Shown: one piece after another, positions 39,354 to 49,256 of the stretch
How the letters are laid out: each line of letters begins with the position of its first letter
Position numbering within the stretch: the first letter of the stretch is position 1
Source of the DNA: Rhodobacteraceae bacterium MED-G08
Lineage (GTDB): Bacteria; Pseudomonadota; Alphaproteobacteria; Rhodobacterales; Rhodobacteraceae
NCBI GenBank assembly: GCA_002457055.1
Contig: NTKT01000002.1
Location: forward strand, 124,001-188,000
Direction of reading: 5' to 3'
DNA length: 64,000 nucleotides
Made by a program: the position numbers and the translations under genes
The notes under the pieces: generated by a model
What the model saw: the letters and a program-made list of their open reading frames with translations, nothing else
Told to the model about the DNA's origin: nothing
Database searches by the model: none

Positions 39354-40253
39354 TTATTCGGCAGCCTTAACCGAAGTTCTCAAACGCAGCCTGACACGCT
39401 TAATACGTCGTGGATCAGCATCAATAATTTCAAATTCAAGACCTTGAGGGTGCTGAACGACTTCTCCCCTTACTGGGACTCTACCTGCAAGAACAAAAAC
39501 TAGCCCTCCGAGAGAATCTACCTCCTCGACATCTATGTCTGGAACTTGTGTAAAATCTATTCCAATCTCGGGACCAAGTTCATCAAGTGAAGCTCGAGCC
39601 AGCGCTACTATCGTATTATCACTTTCCCAAGTCCACATTTGCCCTTCGTCAATATCATGCTCGTCCTCGATCTCGCCAATGACCTGTTCAATTAAGTCTT
39701 CAATAGTAACAAGGCCATCAACGCCTCCGTACTCATCAATCACAAGTGCTAAGTGACGTCTATCTGACTGCATTTTAGTTAAAAGAACACCTATAGTCAT
39801 CGATGCAGGAACATATAGTAAGGGACGGAGAATATCTTTAATTTTAAAAGTATTTTTCTTCGCAAAGGCATATCCTAATGTAAAATCTTTAAGATGAACC
39901 ATTCCAATTGGATTATCCAAAGTACCTTCGTAAACTGGAAGTCTCGTTAACCCACTTTCCCTAAACACGCTTACAAGTTCAGACTTTTTTATATCTGCGC
40001 TTACAGAAACAATCTCGGCTTTTGGAATGGCGACATCTTCAACGCACAATCTGCGTAAATTAAACATGCCGTGCGACACTGTTGAAATTTTATTCTCTTG
40101 TATTTCATCGGTTGTTTCAGAGATATCATCAGTTTTTTTTCTACTGAAGAGCCCCATTAACTTTTCGCTGAAGTTAGAATTTACTAAACTTTTTGAAGGC
40201 GCGCTTTGCGCTGCTTTAGATGATCCGTCGTTATCTTCCATTTCCGAGTCCAA
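39354..40253 (-). CDS. CorC/HlyC-like CBS-domain protein
   Basis: 299-aa cytosolic protein with two CBS domains (VSADIKKSELVSVFRESGLTRLPVYEG and IGVLLTKMQSDRRHLALVIDEYGGVDGLVTIEDL) and the C-terminal CorC_HlyC domain (VDSLGGLVFVLAGRVPVRGE). There is no DUF21 membrane domain, so it is CorC-type, linked to divalent-cation homeostasis. The frame opens with TTG; an ATG at 40241 (MEDNDGSS) is the alternative. Sits between ybeY and lnt. Confidence 0.92.
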   Translation of the reverse strand: MDSEMEDNDGSSKAAQSAPSKSLVNSNFSEKLMGLFSRKKTDDISETTDEIQENKISTVSHGMFNLRRLCVEDVAIPKAEIVSVSADIKKSELVSVFRESGLTRLPVYEGTLDNPIGMVHLKDFTLGYAFAKKNTFKIKDILRPLLYVPASMTIGVLLTKMQSDRRHLALVIDEYGGVDGLVTIEDLIEQVIGEIEDEHDIDEGQMWTWESDNTIVALARASLDELGPEIGIDFTQVPDIDVEEVDSLGGLVFVLAGRVPVRGEVVQHPQGLEFEIIDADPRRIKRVRLRLRTSVKAAE

Positions 40254-40279
40254 GATTTCTAGACATAATGTGTCTATTA

Positions 40280-40771
40280 TTAAGTATGGGCTTTCAAGCT
40301 TAAATTGCCAAGTATTTGGCTTTCTAAATCCTCCATGAGCGTTGCATCTGGGTCACTAGAATGGTCATAACCTACTAAATGGAGAATGCCATGGATCGTC
40401 AGGTGCTGCACATACGATGCAAAGTTGGTATTATAGTGAGTAGACTCCCGAAGACAAGTTTCATAAGCCAAAGCAATATCTCCAAGTTCAGCATCCAAGG
40501 TCGGGTCAAGCGGTTTCGGGTGATCGCCGTCTACAATTCGCAATCTTTCCCTCGATGGCCAAGATAATACGTTGGTGGAAGTGTCCTTACTCCGGAACAT
40601 GAGATTTAATTTTCTCATTTTTTTGTCATTACATCCTAAAACTGAGATAAAATAATCTGTTTTCGAATAGCCAAGTCTCTTCAAAGTTTCATAAAAAGTT
40701 TTTGTAACTAGGTCCTCAAAGTTTATGCTTTTCCATCTATCATCTTCAACTAAAACTTCTACCTGTGTCAT
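40280..40771 (-). CDS. ybeY: Endoribonuclease YbeY (rRNA maturation factor)
   Basis: Zinc-dependent RNase for 16S rRNA 3'-end maturation and ribosome quality control. The metal motif H-x3-H-x5-H is in LTIHGILHLVGYDHSSD. About 163 aa from the ATG at 40771 (a TTG codon lies just before it). It follows phoH by roughly 20 bp, the conserved phoH-ybeY-corC-lnt order. Confidence 0.95.
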   Translation of the reverse strand: MTQVEVLVEDDRWKSINFEDLVTKTFYETLKRLGYSKTDYFISVLGCNDKKMRKLNLMFRSKDTSTNVLSWPSRERLRIVDGDHPKPLDPTLDAELGDIALAYETCLRESTHYNTNFASYVQHLTIHGILHLVGYDHSSDPDATLMEDLESQILGNLSLKAHT

Positions 40772-40789
40772 CAAATTAATTAAATCTTA

Positions 40790-41800
40790 TTATTGCTGGC
40801 TTCTGTTGTCGTAAGCTTCGATTATTGTTGTGACTAAAGGATGCCTTACCACATCCTTCGATGTAAAATAGTTGAACCCGATTTTTGGAATATTTGCCAG
40901 TAAACTTTCAGCATCAAGAAGACCAGATCGAACTCCATTTGGCAAATCAATCTGGGACCCATCGCCAGTTATGACCATTCGCGAGCCTTCGCCCAACCGT
41001 GTTAAAAACATTTTCATTTGCATTGAAGTAGCATTTTGGGCTTCATCTAAAACAATATAGGAATGGGCTAATGTCCTACCCCGCATGAAAGCCAGCGGTG
41101 CGATTTCAATAGTCTTTTCCTCTATCAACTTAGCCAATTGTTTTGCAGGCAAAAAATCGTTCAGGGCGTCGTACAGGGGCTGCATATACGGGTCGACTTT
41201 ATCCTTCATATCACCAGGTAGATATCCAAGCTTTTCACCCGCTTCCACTGCTGGCCTACTTAGTATAATTTTGTCAACTTCACCGGCAATAAATTTTGAA
41301 ACACCAACGGCAACGGCTAAATAAGTTTTGCCTGTACCCGCTGGGCCTATTCCAAATACTAACTCATTATTGGTCAATGATTTCACAAATGTGCGCTGAG
41401 CCTCAGTGCGCGGTTCAACCGTTTTCTTCCGAGTTCTAATTTCGAAGCGACCATTAGAAAACATTTCCATTTGATCAGTAGAGCCTTTTGCTCCATCGAG
41501 GGTGAACCTTATTTCTCTGTCAATGTCCGGCAACTCTATCAGTTTACCACTTTCCAATCGTTGGTACAGTGCGTTGAGAACTAGTGCGGCTGTTTTGGCC
41601 GCCGGTTTGTCACCAATTAAATCGAGCACGTTACCGCGTCGTACTATCTGAATGGAAAGTTTATTTTCTAATTCAGCTAAGTTACGATCAAACTCGCCAC
41701 ATAGATCAATTAGGAGCCTATTATCTGCGAATTCTAATTGGCTAGATTTTTCAAGTTTTTCCTCACCACTATCAGGTTGCTTCAACACACCGTGGGCCAA
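40790..41800 (-). CDS. PhoH-like ATPase (YbeZ)
   Basis: 336-aa P-loop ATPase of the PhoH family that works with YbeY in RNA metabolism. Walker A is GIGPAGTGKTYLAV, Walker B YIVLDEAQNA, plus ITGDGSQIDLP. N-terminal KH-like region. TTG start with GGAG about 7 nt upstream. First gene of the phoH-ybeY-corC-lnt run; a 148-bp gap separates it from miaB. Confidence 0.94.
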   Translation of the reverse strand: MAHGVLKQPDSGEEKLEKSSQLEFADNRLLIDLCGEFDRNLAELENKLSIQIVRRGNVLDLIGDKPAAKTAALVLNALYQRLESGKLIELPDIDREIRFTLDGAKGSTDQMEMFSNGRFEIRTRKKTVEPRTEAQRTFVKSLTNNELVFGIGPAGTGKTYLAVAVGVSKFIAGEVDKIILSRPAVEAGEKLGYLPGDMKDKVDPYMQPLYDALNDFLPAKQLAKLIEEKTIEIAPLAFMRGRTLAHSYIVLDEAQNATSMQMKMFLTRLGEGSRMVITGDGSQIDLPNGVRSGLLDAESLLANIPKIGFNYFTSKDVVRHPLVTTIIEAYDNRSQQ

Positions 41801-41948
41801 TCAGAACTCCTTTACCTTCTACAAGTCATATGGTTGCAAGCATGCAAGAAAAACGCAAGACTTAGTTGAAATTATGCACAAAGTTTGAATTAGGCAAAAA
41901 AGATAAAATTACAAGCCACAGATTAATGAAATACCAAACAAACAAAAA

Positions 41949-43271
41949 TCAGATAATTTTCCCCTGAAGAGAATTGGTGTTGCTTTTAGTAATTAATACA
42001 TTTTCCACACAACCGATTTTATCGTCATCACCTGAGGCATGCACCGCGTGCAAATAGTCTGACTTTCCAACAACTTGATCAATTTGGCGGCCGTTTTTTT
42101 CAAATAAAACGCGAACAGTTCGACCCACCATATCTTGTTGAACCGTCTTTTGTTGTTCTACTAAAAGTTTCTGCAACTCGTGTAAGCGTGTATTTTTAAC
42201 ATCCTCAGTGACTTGCTGACGTTCTGCTGCAGGTGTTCCGGGTCTTACAGAGTACTTAAATGAATAGGATTGTCCGTACTGAACTTGGCGAATTAACTCT
42301 AAAGTATCCTCAAAATCATCATCTGTTTCCTCTGGAAATCCAACAATAAAATCACCTGATATAAGTATATCAGGGCGGGCTTTCCTGATGCGACTAATCA
42401 GATCAATATATGTTTCAGCAGTATGCGATCGGTTCATCCTTTTTAAAATCTTATTTGACCCAGATTGCACCGGCAGATGAAGGTAAGGCATCAGCTTTTG
42501 GCAGTCACTATGTGCATCAATTAAATCATCTGTCATGTCGTTAGGATGGCTCGTGGTATAGCGAATTCTTTCCAAACCATTAATTTTTTCAAGCTTCCAA
42601 ATAAGTTGGGCTAGCGTGAACTGCGCACCATCTTGACCAGCTCCATGATAAGCATTTACATTTTGACCAAGGAGTGTAATTTCCTTTACTCCCTTATCAA
42701 CTAAAGAGCGGACCTCTGAGGTCACTTTTTCAACTGGACGGGATAACTCTGCGCCGCGCGTGTAAGGAACCACACAAAAGGCGCAAAATTTATCGCAGCC
42801 TTCTTGTATGGTTAAAAATGCACTTGGCGCTCTTTTGACATCGGTTCTCCTTGCCAAAAAATCAAACTTGTCTTCTGTTGGAAAATCAATTTCAACTCTT
42901 TTCTCTCCATTTTTGATCTGTCGCTCTAGCACCGGTAGTTTGTGATAGCTCTGAGGACCTACAACTAAATCAACTAATGGCTGCCTTCGAATGATTTCTT
43001 TTCCCTCTGCTTGGGCAACGCATCCAACAACCCCTATTTTGAGATCAGGATTTTCGGATTTTAAATTCTTGAACCTTCCTAACTCAGAATAAACTTTTTC
43101 CGCAGCTTTTTCTCTGATGTGGCATGTATTAAGTAAGATCATATCTGCATCTTCCGCGCTATCTGTAGGAACATATCCTTCAGTTTGTAACGACTCTGTC
43201 ATTCGCTCTGTATCATACACATTCATTTGGCAGCCGTAGGTTTTTACGAATAGCTTCTTTTGATTTTGCAT
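41949..43271 (-). CDS. miaB: tRNA-2-methylthio-N6-dimethylallyladenosine synthase
   Basis: Radical-SAM methylthiotransferase acting on A37 of tRNA. 440 aa: UPF0004 domain with three cluster Cys (YGCQMN, LNTCHIREKA, GVVGCVAQ), radical-SAM C-x3-C-x2-C in EGCDKFCAFCVVPYTRG, and a C-terminal TRAM domain. It consumes SAM and sulfur. Upstream gap to fabI 108 bp. Full length. Confidence 0.97.
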   Translation of the reverse strand: MQNQKKLFVKTYGCQMNVYDTERMTESLQTEGYVPTDSAEDADMILLNTCHIREKAAEKVYSELGRFKNLKSENPDLKIGVVGCVAQAEGKEIIRRQPLVDLVVGPQSYHKLPVLERQIKNGEKRVEIDFPTEDKFDFLARRTDVKRAPSAFLTIQEGCDKFCAFCVVPYTRGAELSRPVEKVTSEVRSLVDKGVKEITLLGQNVNAYHGAGQDGAQFTLAQLIWKLEKINGLERIRYTTSHPNDMTDDLIDAHSDCQKLMPYLHLPVQSGSNKILKRMNRSHTAETYIDLISRIRKARPDILISGDFIVGFPEETDDDFEDTLELIRQVQYGQSYSFKYSVRPGTPAAERQQVTEDVKNTRLHELQKLLVEQQKTVQQDMVGRTVRVLFEKNGRQIDQVVGKSDYLHAVHASGDDDKIGCVENVLITKSNTNSLQGKII

Positions 43272-43378
43272 TTTTAATCTTTCAAACTGAGCAATTTATA
43301 CGTCGCTATACCATTTTCAAGTAGAGTTGCAATGTTCTAAAGAGCTTCGAAATACCAGCTAGATTCATTTCGCTAGTT

Positions 43379-44170
43379 CTAAACATTATCAGCTTGGGGC
43401 ATTCCAAGCACATGGTAACCCCCATCCACATATATAACTTCCCCAGTAGTAAAGGAACCAGCATCGGATGCTAGATAAACTGCGGTGCCCCCAACCGCTT
43501 CCAAAGTTGCATTAGAGCGTAATGGAGAATTAATTTCAGTGTGTTTGAAAGTTCTTCGGGCTCCGCCTATTGCAGCCCCCGCAAGGGTTCTCATAGGTCC
43601 GGGAGAAATTGCGTTCACCCTAATACCACTGGGCCCAAGATCATTTGCAAGGTATCTTGTCGTTGCCTCAAGAGCAGCCTTAGCCACACCCATCACATTA
43701 TAAAAAGGAGTAACTCGATTTGAACCTTGGTAGGTTAGAGTTAATATTGTACCTCCTTTATCCATCATCAAGGGATATGCCCGTCTAGCAACCTCAATTA
43801 ATGAATAACTGGAGATATCTAGTGTGTTTTTAAAGTTTTCTCGCGTGGTATTTAAAAATCGACCAGTTAGTTCATTTTTATCTGAGTATGCAATCGCATG
43901 AACTATGAAATCTAATTTACCCCAATGCTCCGACAAACTCTCAAAGGTATTCTCGAAGGAAGCATCATCTGCTACATCCAGTTCAAATAATAAATTTGAC
44001 CCAATTGAAGATGCAAGAGGTTCAAGTCGCGATCTAAATGCTTCACCTTGGTAAGTAAATGCTAACTCGGCCCCCTCATTCGACATAGATTTTGCAATTC
44101 CCCAAGCAATTGAGCGCTCATTTGCAACACCCATTACTAAACCACGTTTACCTTCCAGCTGCCCAGTCAT
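43379..44170 (-). CDS. fabI: Enoyl-ACP reductase (FabI)
   Basis: NADH-dependent last step of fatty-acid elongation. 263 aa SDR with GLVMGVANERSIAWGIAK and the Y-x6-K pair in FYNVMGVAKAALEA. The frame opens at a TTG at 44185 directly after the fabB stop; I prefer the ATG at 44170 (MTGQLEGKRG), the usual N-terminus. Third gene of fabA-fabB-fabI, probably one transcript. Confidence 0.96.
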   Translation of the reverse strand: MTGQLEGKRGLVMGVANERSIAWGIAKSMSNEGAELAFTYQGEAFRSRLEPLASSIGSNLLFELDVADDASFENTFESLSEHWGKLDFIVHAIAYSDKNELTGRFLNTTRENFKNTLDISSYSLIEVARRAYPLMMDKGGTILTLTYQGSNRVTPFYNVMGVAKAALEATTRYLANDLGPSGIRVNAISPGPMRTLAGAAIGGARRTFKHTEINSPLRSNATLEAVGGTAVYLASDAGSFTTGEVIYVDGGYHVLGMPQADNV

Positions 44171-44185
44171 TTTAACAAAGTCCAA

Positions 44186-45415
44186 CTATTCATAATATCT
44201 AGATAGTAGCATTGATCCATTGGTACCACCAAATCCAAAGCTATTTGTCATGACTGTATCATGAGAAACATCTTCGACCAATTCGCGCGCTATCTCGCCA
44301 GAGTTGATACCGGCGTCAAGTTCTTCAATATTGATGGATGGAGCAATAAAGTTACTTTTAAGCATTAATAAACAATAAATAGCCTCTTGGGCTCCAGTAG
44401 CTCCCTGGGAATGACCAGTCATAGACTTAGTTGAGCTAATCAGCGGCATTTCTTTATTCTCAAAAACCCTACGTACTGCTTCAACTTCCCCAACATCTCC
44501 TACAGGCGTGGAAGTACCATGTGCATTTATATATGAAACTGCACGACCCTCTGGCAGAGTACCTAAGGCCAAACGCATAGCTCGTTCCCCACCTTCACCT
44601 GAGGGTGCCACCATATCATGCCCATCAGATGTAGCCCCAAACCCAGTCACCTCAGCATAAATTTTCGCACCGCGGGCCTTAGCATGTTCCAATTCTTCAA
44701 GCACGACTATACCTCCACCACCGGCAATTACAAAACCATCCCGATTTGCATCGAAAGCACGTGATGCACGTTCGGGCGATTCATTGAAGTTTGAAGACAT
44801 GGCCCCCATTGCATCAAAAAGACACGAAAGCGTCCAATCCAATTCTTCTCCGCCCCCAGCAAACATGATATCTTGCTTATTCATTAAAATTTGATCCACC
44901 GCGTTTCCAATGCAATGAAGTGAAGTGGAGCACGCAGAGGTAATCGAATAATTGATCCCTTTTATCTTATACGCAGTGGCTAAATTTGCTGAAATAGTAG
45001 ATGACATACATTTAGGAACAGCAAATGGACCAATCCTCTTTGGGCTTGAATTCTTTAAAACAGTTTGATGGGCGGTCAACATAGCGGACGTAGATGGACC
45101 TCCCGAGCCTGCCACCAAACCAGTTCTAATATTTGACACTTCGTGCTCAGTTAAGCCCGAGTCATTGATCGCTTGCTCCATGGCTATATGAGCGTATGCA
45201 GCACCCGGCCCCATAAAACGAAGAGATCGCTTATCTACATGCTCACTGACGTCTAACTTGATGTTTCCTGCAACTTGACTACGAAAACCGTAAGAGGCCA
45301 TATCCTCATTTTTTGTAATACCTGATTTGCCATGTATTAGGCTATTATAAACCTCCTCGGTATTGTTACCTATTGAAGATACTATACCTATTCCGGTGAC
45401 GACTACACGACGCAT
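44186..45415 (-). CDS. fabB: 3-oxoacyl-ACP synthase I
   Basis: Condensing enzyme needed for unsaturated fatty acids. 409 aa with Cys in [12 protein letters not shown] and His in [12 protein letters not shown] and [11 protein letters not shown] use the ATG at 45415 ([16 protein letters not shown]), which has AAAGGAC about 6-7 nt upstream; the longer frame from 45451 overlaps fabA and is not family-like. Couples with fabA to make cis-unsaturated chains. Confidence 0.96.
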   Translation of the reverse strand: MRRVVVTGIGIVSSIGNNTEEVYNSLIHGKSGITKNEDMASYGFRSQVAGNIKLDVSEHVDKRSLRFMGPGAAYAHIAMEQAINDSGLTEHEVSNIRTGLVAGSGGPSTSAMLTAHQTVLKNSSPKRIGPFAVPKCMSSTISANLATAYKIKGINYSITSACSTSLHCIGNAVDQILMNKQDIMFAGGGEELDWTLSCLFDAMGAMSSNFNESPERASRAFDANRDGFVIAGGGGIVVLEELEHAKARGAKIYAEVTGFGATSDGHDMVAPSGEGGERAMRLALGTLPEGRAVSYINAHGTSTPVGDVGEVEAVRRVFENKEMPLISSTKSMTGHSQGATGAQEAIYCLLMLKSNFIAPSINIEELDAGINSGEIARELVEDVSHDTVMTNSFGFGGTNGSMLLSRYYE

Positions 45416-45431
45416 ATTTTTGTCCTTTGGT

Positions 45432-45941
45432 TTAGTTTTCTGATAACGCAACTTTCATATCGGTTACTTGGTATATCACGTCACCATCAGCCTCTACAAT
45501 GCCATTGGCAACGCCCATTGTTAGGCGCCGTGTTTGAATGGCCTTCGAAAAGTTTACTCGATAGGTTAGTAATTTCCTATCAGGGCGGACCATGCCCGTC
45601 AATTTTACCTCTCCCACCCCCAAAGCGTAGCCCTTACCTGGCCATCCTCTCCAGCCCAGATTAAAACCTGTCAATTGCCATAATGCATCCAAGCCAAGGC
45701 AGCCTGGCATAATTGGATTGTCCGGGAAATGGCACTCAAAAAACCAAAGATCAGGAGTAATATTAAATTCGGCTACAACATGACCTTTTCCATCAGGTCC
45801 GCTATCTCCACTAATCTCTGTAATTCTATCAATCATTAGCATAGGAGGTGCTGGTAGCTGAGCATTGCCTGGGCCAAATAGTTCCCCCCTTGAGCACTTT
45901 AACAATTCCTCTTTATTAAATTCAGTGGGATAGGTTGCCAT
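45432..45941 (-). CDS. fabA: 3-hydroxydecanoyl-ACP dehydratase/isomerase
   Basis: Introduces the cis double bond in fatty-acid synthesis. 169 aa with the active His in [27 protein letters not shown] and catalytic Asp in the same block. First gene of the fab cluster and divergent from irr over 155 bp. This irr/fabAB-fabI pairing is known from Rhodobacterales. Confidence 0.97.
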   Translation of the reverse strand: MATYPTEFNKEELLKCSRGELFGPGNAQLPAPPMLMIDRITEISGDSGPDGKGHVVAEFNITPDLWFFECHFPDNPIMPGCLGLDALWQLTGFNLGWRGWPGKGYALGVGEVKLTGMVRPDRKLLTYRVNFSKAIQTRRLTMGVANGIVEADGDVIYQVTDMKVALSEN

Positions 45942-46043
45942 CTTTTCTTTACTTTCTTTAAAATTTTCTTAGTCATTAACACCCCGCTCGCAATGCTTGC
46001 AAGATCACATTGAACCTTCTCAAGGAGTGAAAGTAGAATAGCG

Positions 46044-46073
46044 TTGAATTTTTTGTGCAAACGGATGTATAAT
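46044..46073 (+). promoter_or_regulatory. Sigma70-type promoter of irr
   Basis: TTGAAT (46044-46049), an 18-bp spacer and a perfect TATAAT (46068-46073), ending 23 bp before the irr ATG. No Irr-box palindrome was recognised by eye. Confidence 0.65.
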
Positions 46074-46096
46074 AAGTACAATGTGGAAGGTGTAAC

Positions 46097-46519
46097 ATGA
46101 TTTCAATTGCAAATCAAAGAGCAACAAAATGGCTGGAAGAGGCAAATTTGCGTCCTACACGCCAAAGACTATGCCTTGCGGAAGTGCTGGTCGGCGATGG
46201 GCAGGATAAACATGTAACCGCAGAAACCTTGTTTGCTAAAGTTCAACAGACAGGCTACACGGTATCACTGGCGACAGTTTATAACACGTTGAAAACCTTT
46301 TGTGACGCGGGCTTAATTCAAGAAATAATTGTAGATGGATCAAAATCTTATTTTGATACTAAAACTTATGATCATCCCCACTTTTATTGGGAAGATGAAG
46401 CAAAACTAACTGACGCCCCTTTGGAAGATTTAGAGATTGCTAGGCTTCCAGACGCCCCTAATGGAACGAGAATAACTTCCGTAAATGTAGTCATTAGATT
46501 GAAAAACGAAATAAGTTAA
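46097..46519 (+). CDS. irr: Fur-family iron response regulator Irr
   Basis: Irr is the haem-responsive regulator that replaces Fur as the main iron regulator in many Alphaproteobacteria. 140 aa: winged helix LRPTRQRLCLAEVLV ... VTAETLFAKVQQTGYTVSLATVYNTLKTFCDAGLIQ, and the His-rich TYDHPHFYWEDE typical of Irr. No GCPWH-like haem regulatory motif is present, as in other marine Rhodobacterales versions. Divergent from fabA. Confidence 0.92.
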   Translation: MISIANQRATKWLEEANLRPTRQRLCLAEVLVGDGQDKHVTAETLFAKVQQTGYTVSLATVYNTLKTFCDAGLIQEIIVDGSKSYFDTKTYDHPHFYWEDEAKLTDAPLEDLEIARLPDAPNGTRITSVNVVIRLKNEIS

Positions 46520-46533
46520 AGAGAATAAATTTG

Positions 46534-47520
46534 ATGAAAGCCGTTTCATATAGTTCGTTCGGCTCTCCATCGTCAGTACTAAATGTATTAGACATTGAAA
46601 AACCTAAACCTAAAGCGAATGAAGTGCTGGTAAAACTATATTTTTCTGGCGTAAATCCCTCCGATGCTAAAGCTAGGGCCGGCGGTCGCCCAGGAGTAAG
46701 TAATCCACCGTTCGATCGAATAATCCCACACTCTGATGGCTCAGGAATTATAGTTGAGGTAGGAAAAAATATAAGCTCAAAAAGACGTAACGAGAGAGTA
46801 TGGATTTGGAATGGTGCCTGGAACCGGGCTTTCGGAACCGCCGCAGAATATATTTGCTTACCAGCTGATCAAGCAGTGAAAATGCCATCCTCAATGTCCT
46901 TTGAGCACGGAGCTTGCCTTGGAATACCAGGTCTTACAGCAGCTCAGCTTATCTGTATGCAATCTAATATTGAGGAAAAAACGATATTTATTTCAGGTGG
47001 TAATGGGGCGGTAGGACACCTAGCAATACAATTAGCGAAATACCGAGGCGCCCAAATCATTGCTACTGCTCGAGCAGATAAAGTGAAGAAATTAAAAGAC
47101 CTAGGTGCTGATTTTGTCTTGGACTACGCGGATCCTGGCCTTGATAAAAAAGTTCTTGAGTGTGCACCTAACGGAGTAGATTATGCTGTCGAAGTGGAAT
47201 TCGGCGAAAATATAAATGTTATACCAAAAATTATGCGCGCAATGGGAACTGTATCTATCTACGGTTCTGGTAAAAATATGAACCCTCAATTTCCATTTGG
47301 AGAATACTTATTTAAGAGCTTAACGCTAAACATGATTTTAGTCTATCTTATGCCAACGCCTCTTCGAAAAAGACTTATAAAGATAATCCACGATGCATAT
47401 GTAAAACACGCCCTATTCCCTTCTATCGATAGCATCTATGAATTGGGTGACTGCGCAAAGGCTCATGAGCAAGTTATGAAACCAGGCAGAAATGGAACAG
47501 TCTTACTAAAAATTGACTGA
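46534..47520 (+). CDS. Zinc-free MDR oxidoreductase (NADPH:quinone reductase-like)
   Basis: 328-aa medium-chain reductase. N-terminal GroES-like fold (KPKANEVLVKLYFSGVNPSDAKARAG), NADPH motif FISGGNGAVGHLAIQLAKYRGAQI, and no zinc-ligand cysteines, so it is of the QOR/zeta-crystallin type. ATG at 46534 chosen over the preceding TTG. It follows irr by 14 bp and its 3' end may overlap the HAD gene. Confidence 0.88.
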   Translation: MKAVSYSSFGSPSSVLNVLDIEKPKPKANEVLVKLYFSGVNPSDAKARAGGRPGVSNPPFDRIIPHSDGSGIIVEVGKNISSKRRNERVWIWNGAWNRAFGTAAEYICLPADQAVKMPSSMSFEHGACLGIPGLTAAQLICMQSNIEEKTIFISGGNGAVGHLAIQLAKYRGAQIIATARADKVKKLKDLGADFVLDYADPGLDKKVLECAPNGVDYAVEVEFGENINVIPKIMRAMGTVSIYGSGKNMNPQFPFGEYLFKSLTLNMILVYLMPTPLRKRLIKIIHDAYVKHALFPSIDSIYELGDCAKAHEQVMKPGRNGTVLLKID

Positions 47521-47545
47521 AAAATCTTTCGATAAAGGATTTGAA

Positions 47546-48229
47546 TTGCAATATAAATCAATTGTTTTTGATGCCTATGGAACACTTTTTGACATTACTG
47601 CTGCAGCTCGGAAATCTGCGTTAGTTTCCTCAAATTCCCTACTAAAGAGTTCTTGGGAAGGCCTCGCAGAAATTTGGAGAAAGAAGCAAATTGAATATAC
47701 TTGGCTTCAAAATATTTTAAATTTTAAGACTGACTTTAGTGATATAACTTCAAAAGCTTTGGACTTTGCTCTAGAGGAGATGGCATTGGCTGAGGACCCA
47801 AAACTCCGAGAGACCTTATTAGACTTATACTGGACAAGTGAAGTGTATCCAGAGACAGGTCAAATCTTAAACGAATTGAATGTGCTGAATGTTAAATTGG
47901 CAATCTTGTCGAATGGAACTCCAAGGATGCTACAATCAGCATGCGTATCAACTGGAATAAATAATTATTTCGATTTTATAGTCTCCGTAGATGAAGTCGG
48001 AATTTTCAAGCCCGATAAAAGAGTTTATGAATTGGTAAATTCAAAAATGGGCTATCAAACAAGCGAAGTTCTATTTGTCTCCTCAAATGGCTGGGACATT
48101 GTAGGGGCGACTAAATACGGATTTTCTACCGCTTGGATCAATAGAGGTAAAAAGCCAGTTGAACGTTTGCCTTGGAAGCCAAATCATGAATTCTCCAACC
48201 TCACACAACTCATTGATATATTTGAATAG
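47546..48229 (+). CDS. HAD-superfamily hydrolase, haloacid dehalogenase type II-like
   Basis: 227-aa HAD fold: nucleophile Asp in IVFDAYGTLFD, motif II LSNGTPRML, Lys in FKPDKRVYEL and motif III-IV FVSSNGWDIVGATKYGFSTAWINR. That layout matches L-2-haloacid dehalogenase/phosphatase. I take the TTG at 47546, which has AAAGGA about 7 nt upstream; the frame also opens with TTG at 47513, which would overlap the previous gene by 8 nt. Substrate unknown. Confidence 0.85.
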   Translation: MQYKSIVFDAYGTLFDITAAARKSALVSSNSLLKSSWEGLAEIWRKKQIEYTWLQNILNFKTDFSDITSKALDFALEEMALAEDPKLRETLLDLYWTSEVYPETGQILNELNVLNVKLAILSNGTPRMLQSACVSTGINNYFDFIVSVDEVGIFKPDKRVYELVNSKMGYQTSEVLFVSSNGWDIVGATKYGFSTAWINRGKKPVERLPWKPNHEFSNLTQLIDIFE

Positions 48230-48287
48230 CTTTGTAACATAATTAAAAGTGCGTAACTCAAAAAATACTAAAATCTTAGGATAAAAA

Positions 48288-49256
48288 ATGAATTTTGAAA
48301 TGATTTTAGCGGCAAACGCTCGTTTATCTGGCAAAAAAAGGGTTACCCCACTTTTAAATTCACCATTTATTGACGAGATAGTTGGTCGGCCAACGTATCT
48401 AAAAGCAGAATGCTTGCAACATTCCGGGAGCTTTAAATTTCGAGGCGCCTTTTCAGCGATATCAGCTTTGACAAGCGAAGAAAGAGATAAAGGGATTCTC
48501 GCTTACTCATCCGGAAATCACGCGCAGGGTATAGCAATGGCGGCAACAATGCACAACATACCGTCTACTGTAATTATGCCTGAGGATGCACCAAAAATTA
48601 AGATTGATAATACCAGAAAACTTGGTGCAGAAGTTGTGCTCTACGATAGATATAATGAGAGTCGTGAAGTAATAGGTGAAAACCTTCAAAGAAAATTTGG
48701 GTCAGTTTTAATTAAGCCTTATGATGATCCCGACGTGATTGCAGGACAAGGGACAACAGGACTGGAAATAACCGAACAAGCCAAAGATCTTGGAATCGAT
48801 GAGGCGGATCTGCTTGTATGTTGTGGCGGCGGCGGACTGACAAGCGGTATTGCTCTTGCCTGTGCGGAAAATGCCAAAAATTTTAAAGTGCACCCAGTTG
48901 AACCAGCTGGATTTGATGATGTAGTACGCTCGTTGATATCTGGGAAAAGAGAAACAAATGACAATAACTCAAGCAGCTTGTGCGATGCGATTGTTACCCC
49001 TTCTCCAGGTATTCTTACATTTCCCATTTTAAAAGAATTTTGCTACCCTGGAATTGTAGTTACAGAAAGCGAAGTTCTTAGGGCAATGAGAATTGCTTTT
49101 GAAAGATTAAAAATAGTTATCGAGCCTGGCGGCGCGGTGTCCTTAGCAGCAGCACTATACCATAGTGAAATGTTAGATAGCAAAACAATTGTAGTAGTTG
49201 CATCTGGAGGAAACGTGGATCCAGAAATCTTTTCTAGAGCTCTGTCTTTTCACTAA
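48288..49256 (+). CDS. Threonine/serine dehydratase-like PLP enzyme (fold type II)
   Basis: 322-aa single-domain enzyme. PLP-lysine motif SFKFRGAF, YSSGNHAQGIAMAA and the Gly loop CCGGGGLTSGIAL, then SGGNVD near the end. Family covers threonine dehydratase, serine racemase and threo-3-hydroxyaspartate ammonia-lyase. No ACT regulatory domain, so catabolic or racemase type. AGGA upstream. Substrate cannot be fixed from sequence. Confidence 0.88.
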   Translation: MNFEMILAANARLSGKKRVTPLLNSPFIDEIVGRPTYLKAECLQHSGSFKFRGAFSAISALTSEERDKGILAYSSGNHAQGIAMAATMHNIPSTVIMPEDAPKIKIDNTRKLGAEVVLYDRYNESREVIGENLQRKFGSVLIKPYDDPDVIAGQGTTGLEITEQAKDLGIDEADLLVCCGGGGLTSGIALACAENAKNFKVHPVEPAGFDDVVRSLISGKRETNDNNSSSLCDAIVTPSPGILTFPILKEFCYPGIVVTESEVLRAMRIAFERLKIVIEPGGAVSLAAALYHSEMLDSKTIVVVASGGNVDPEIFSRALSFH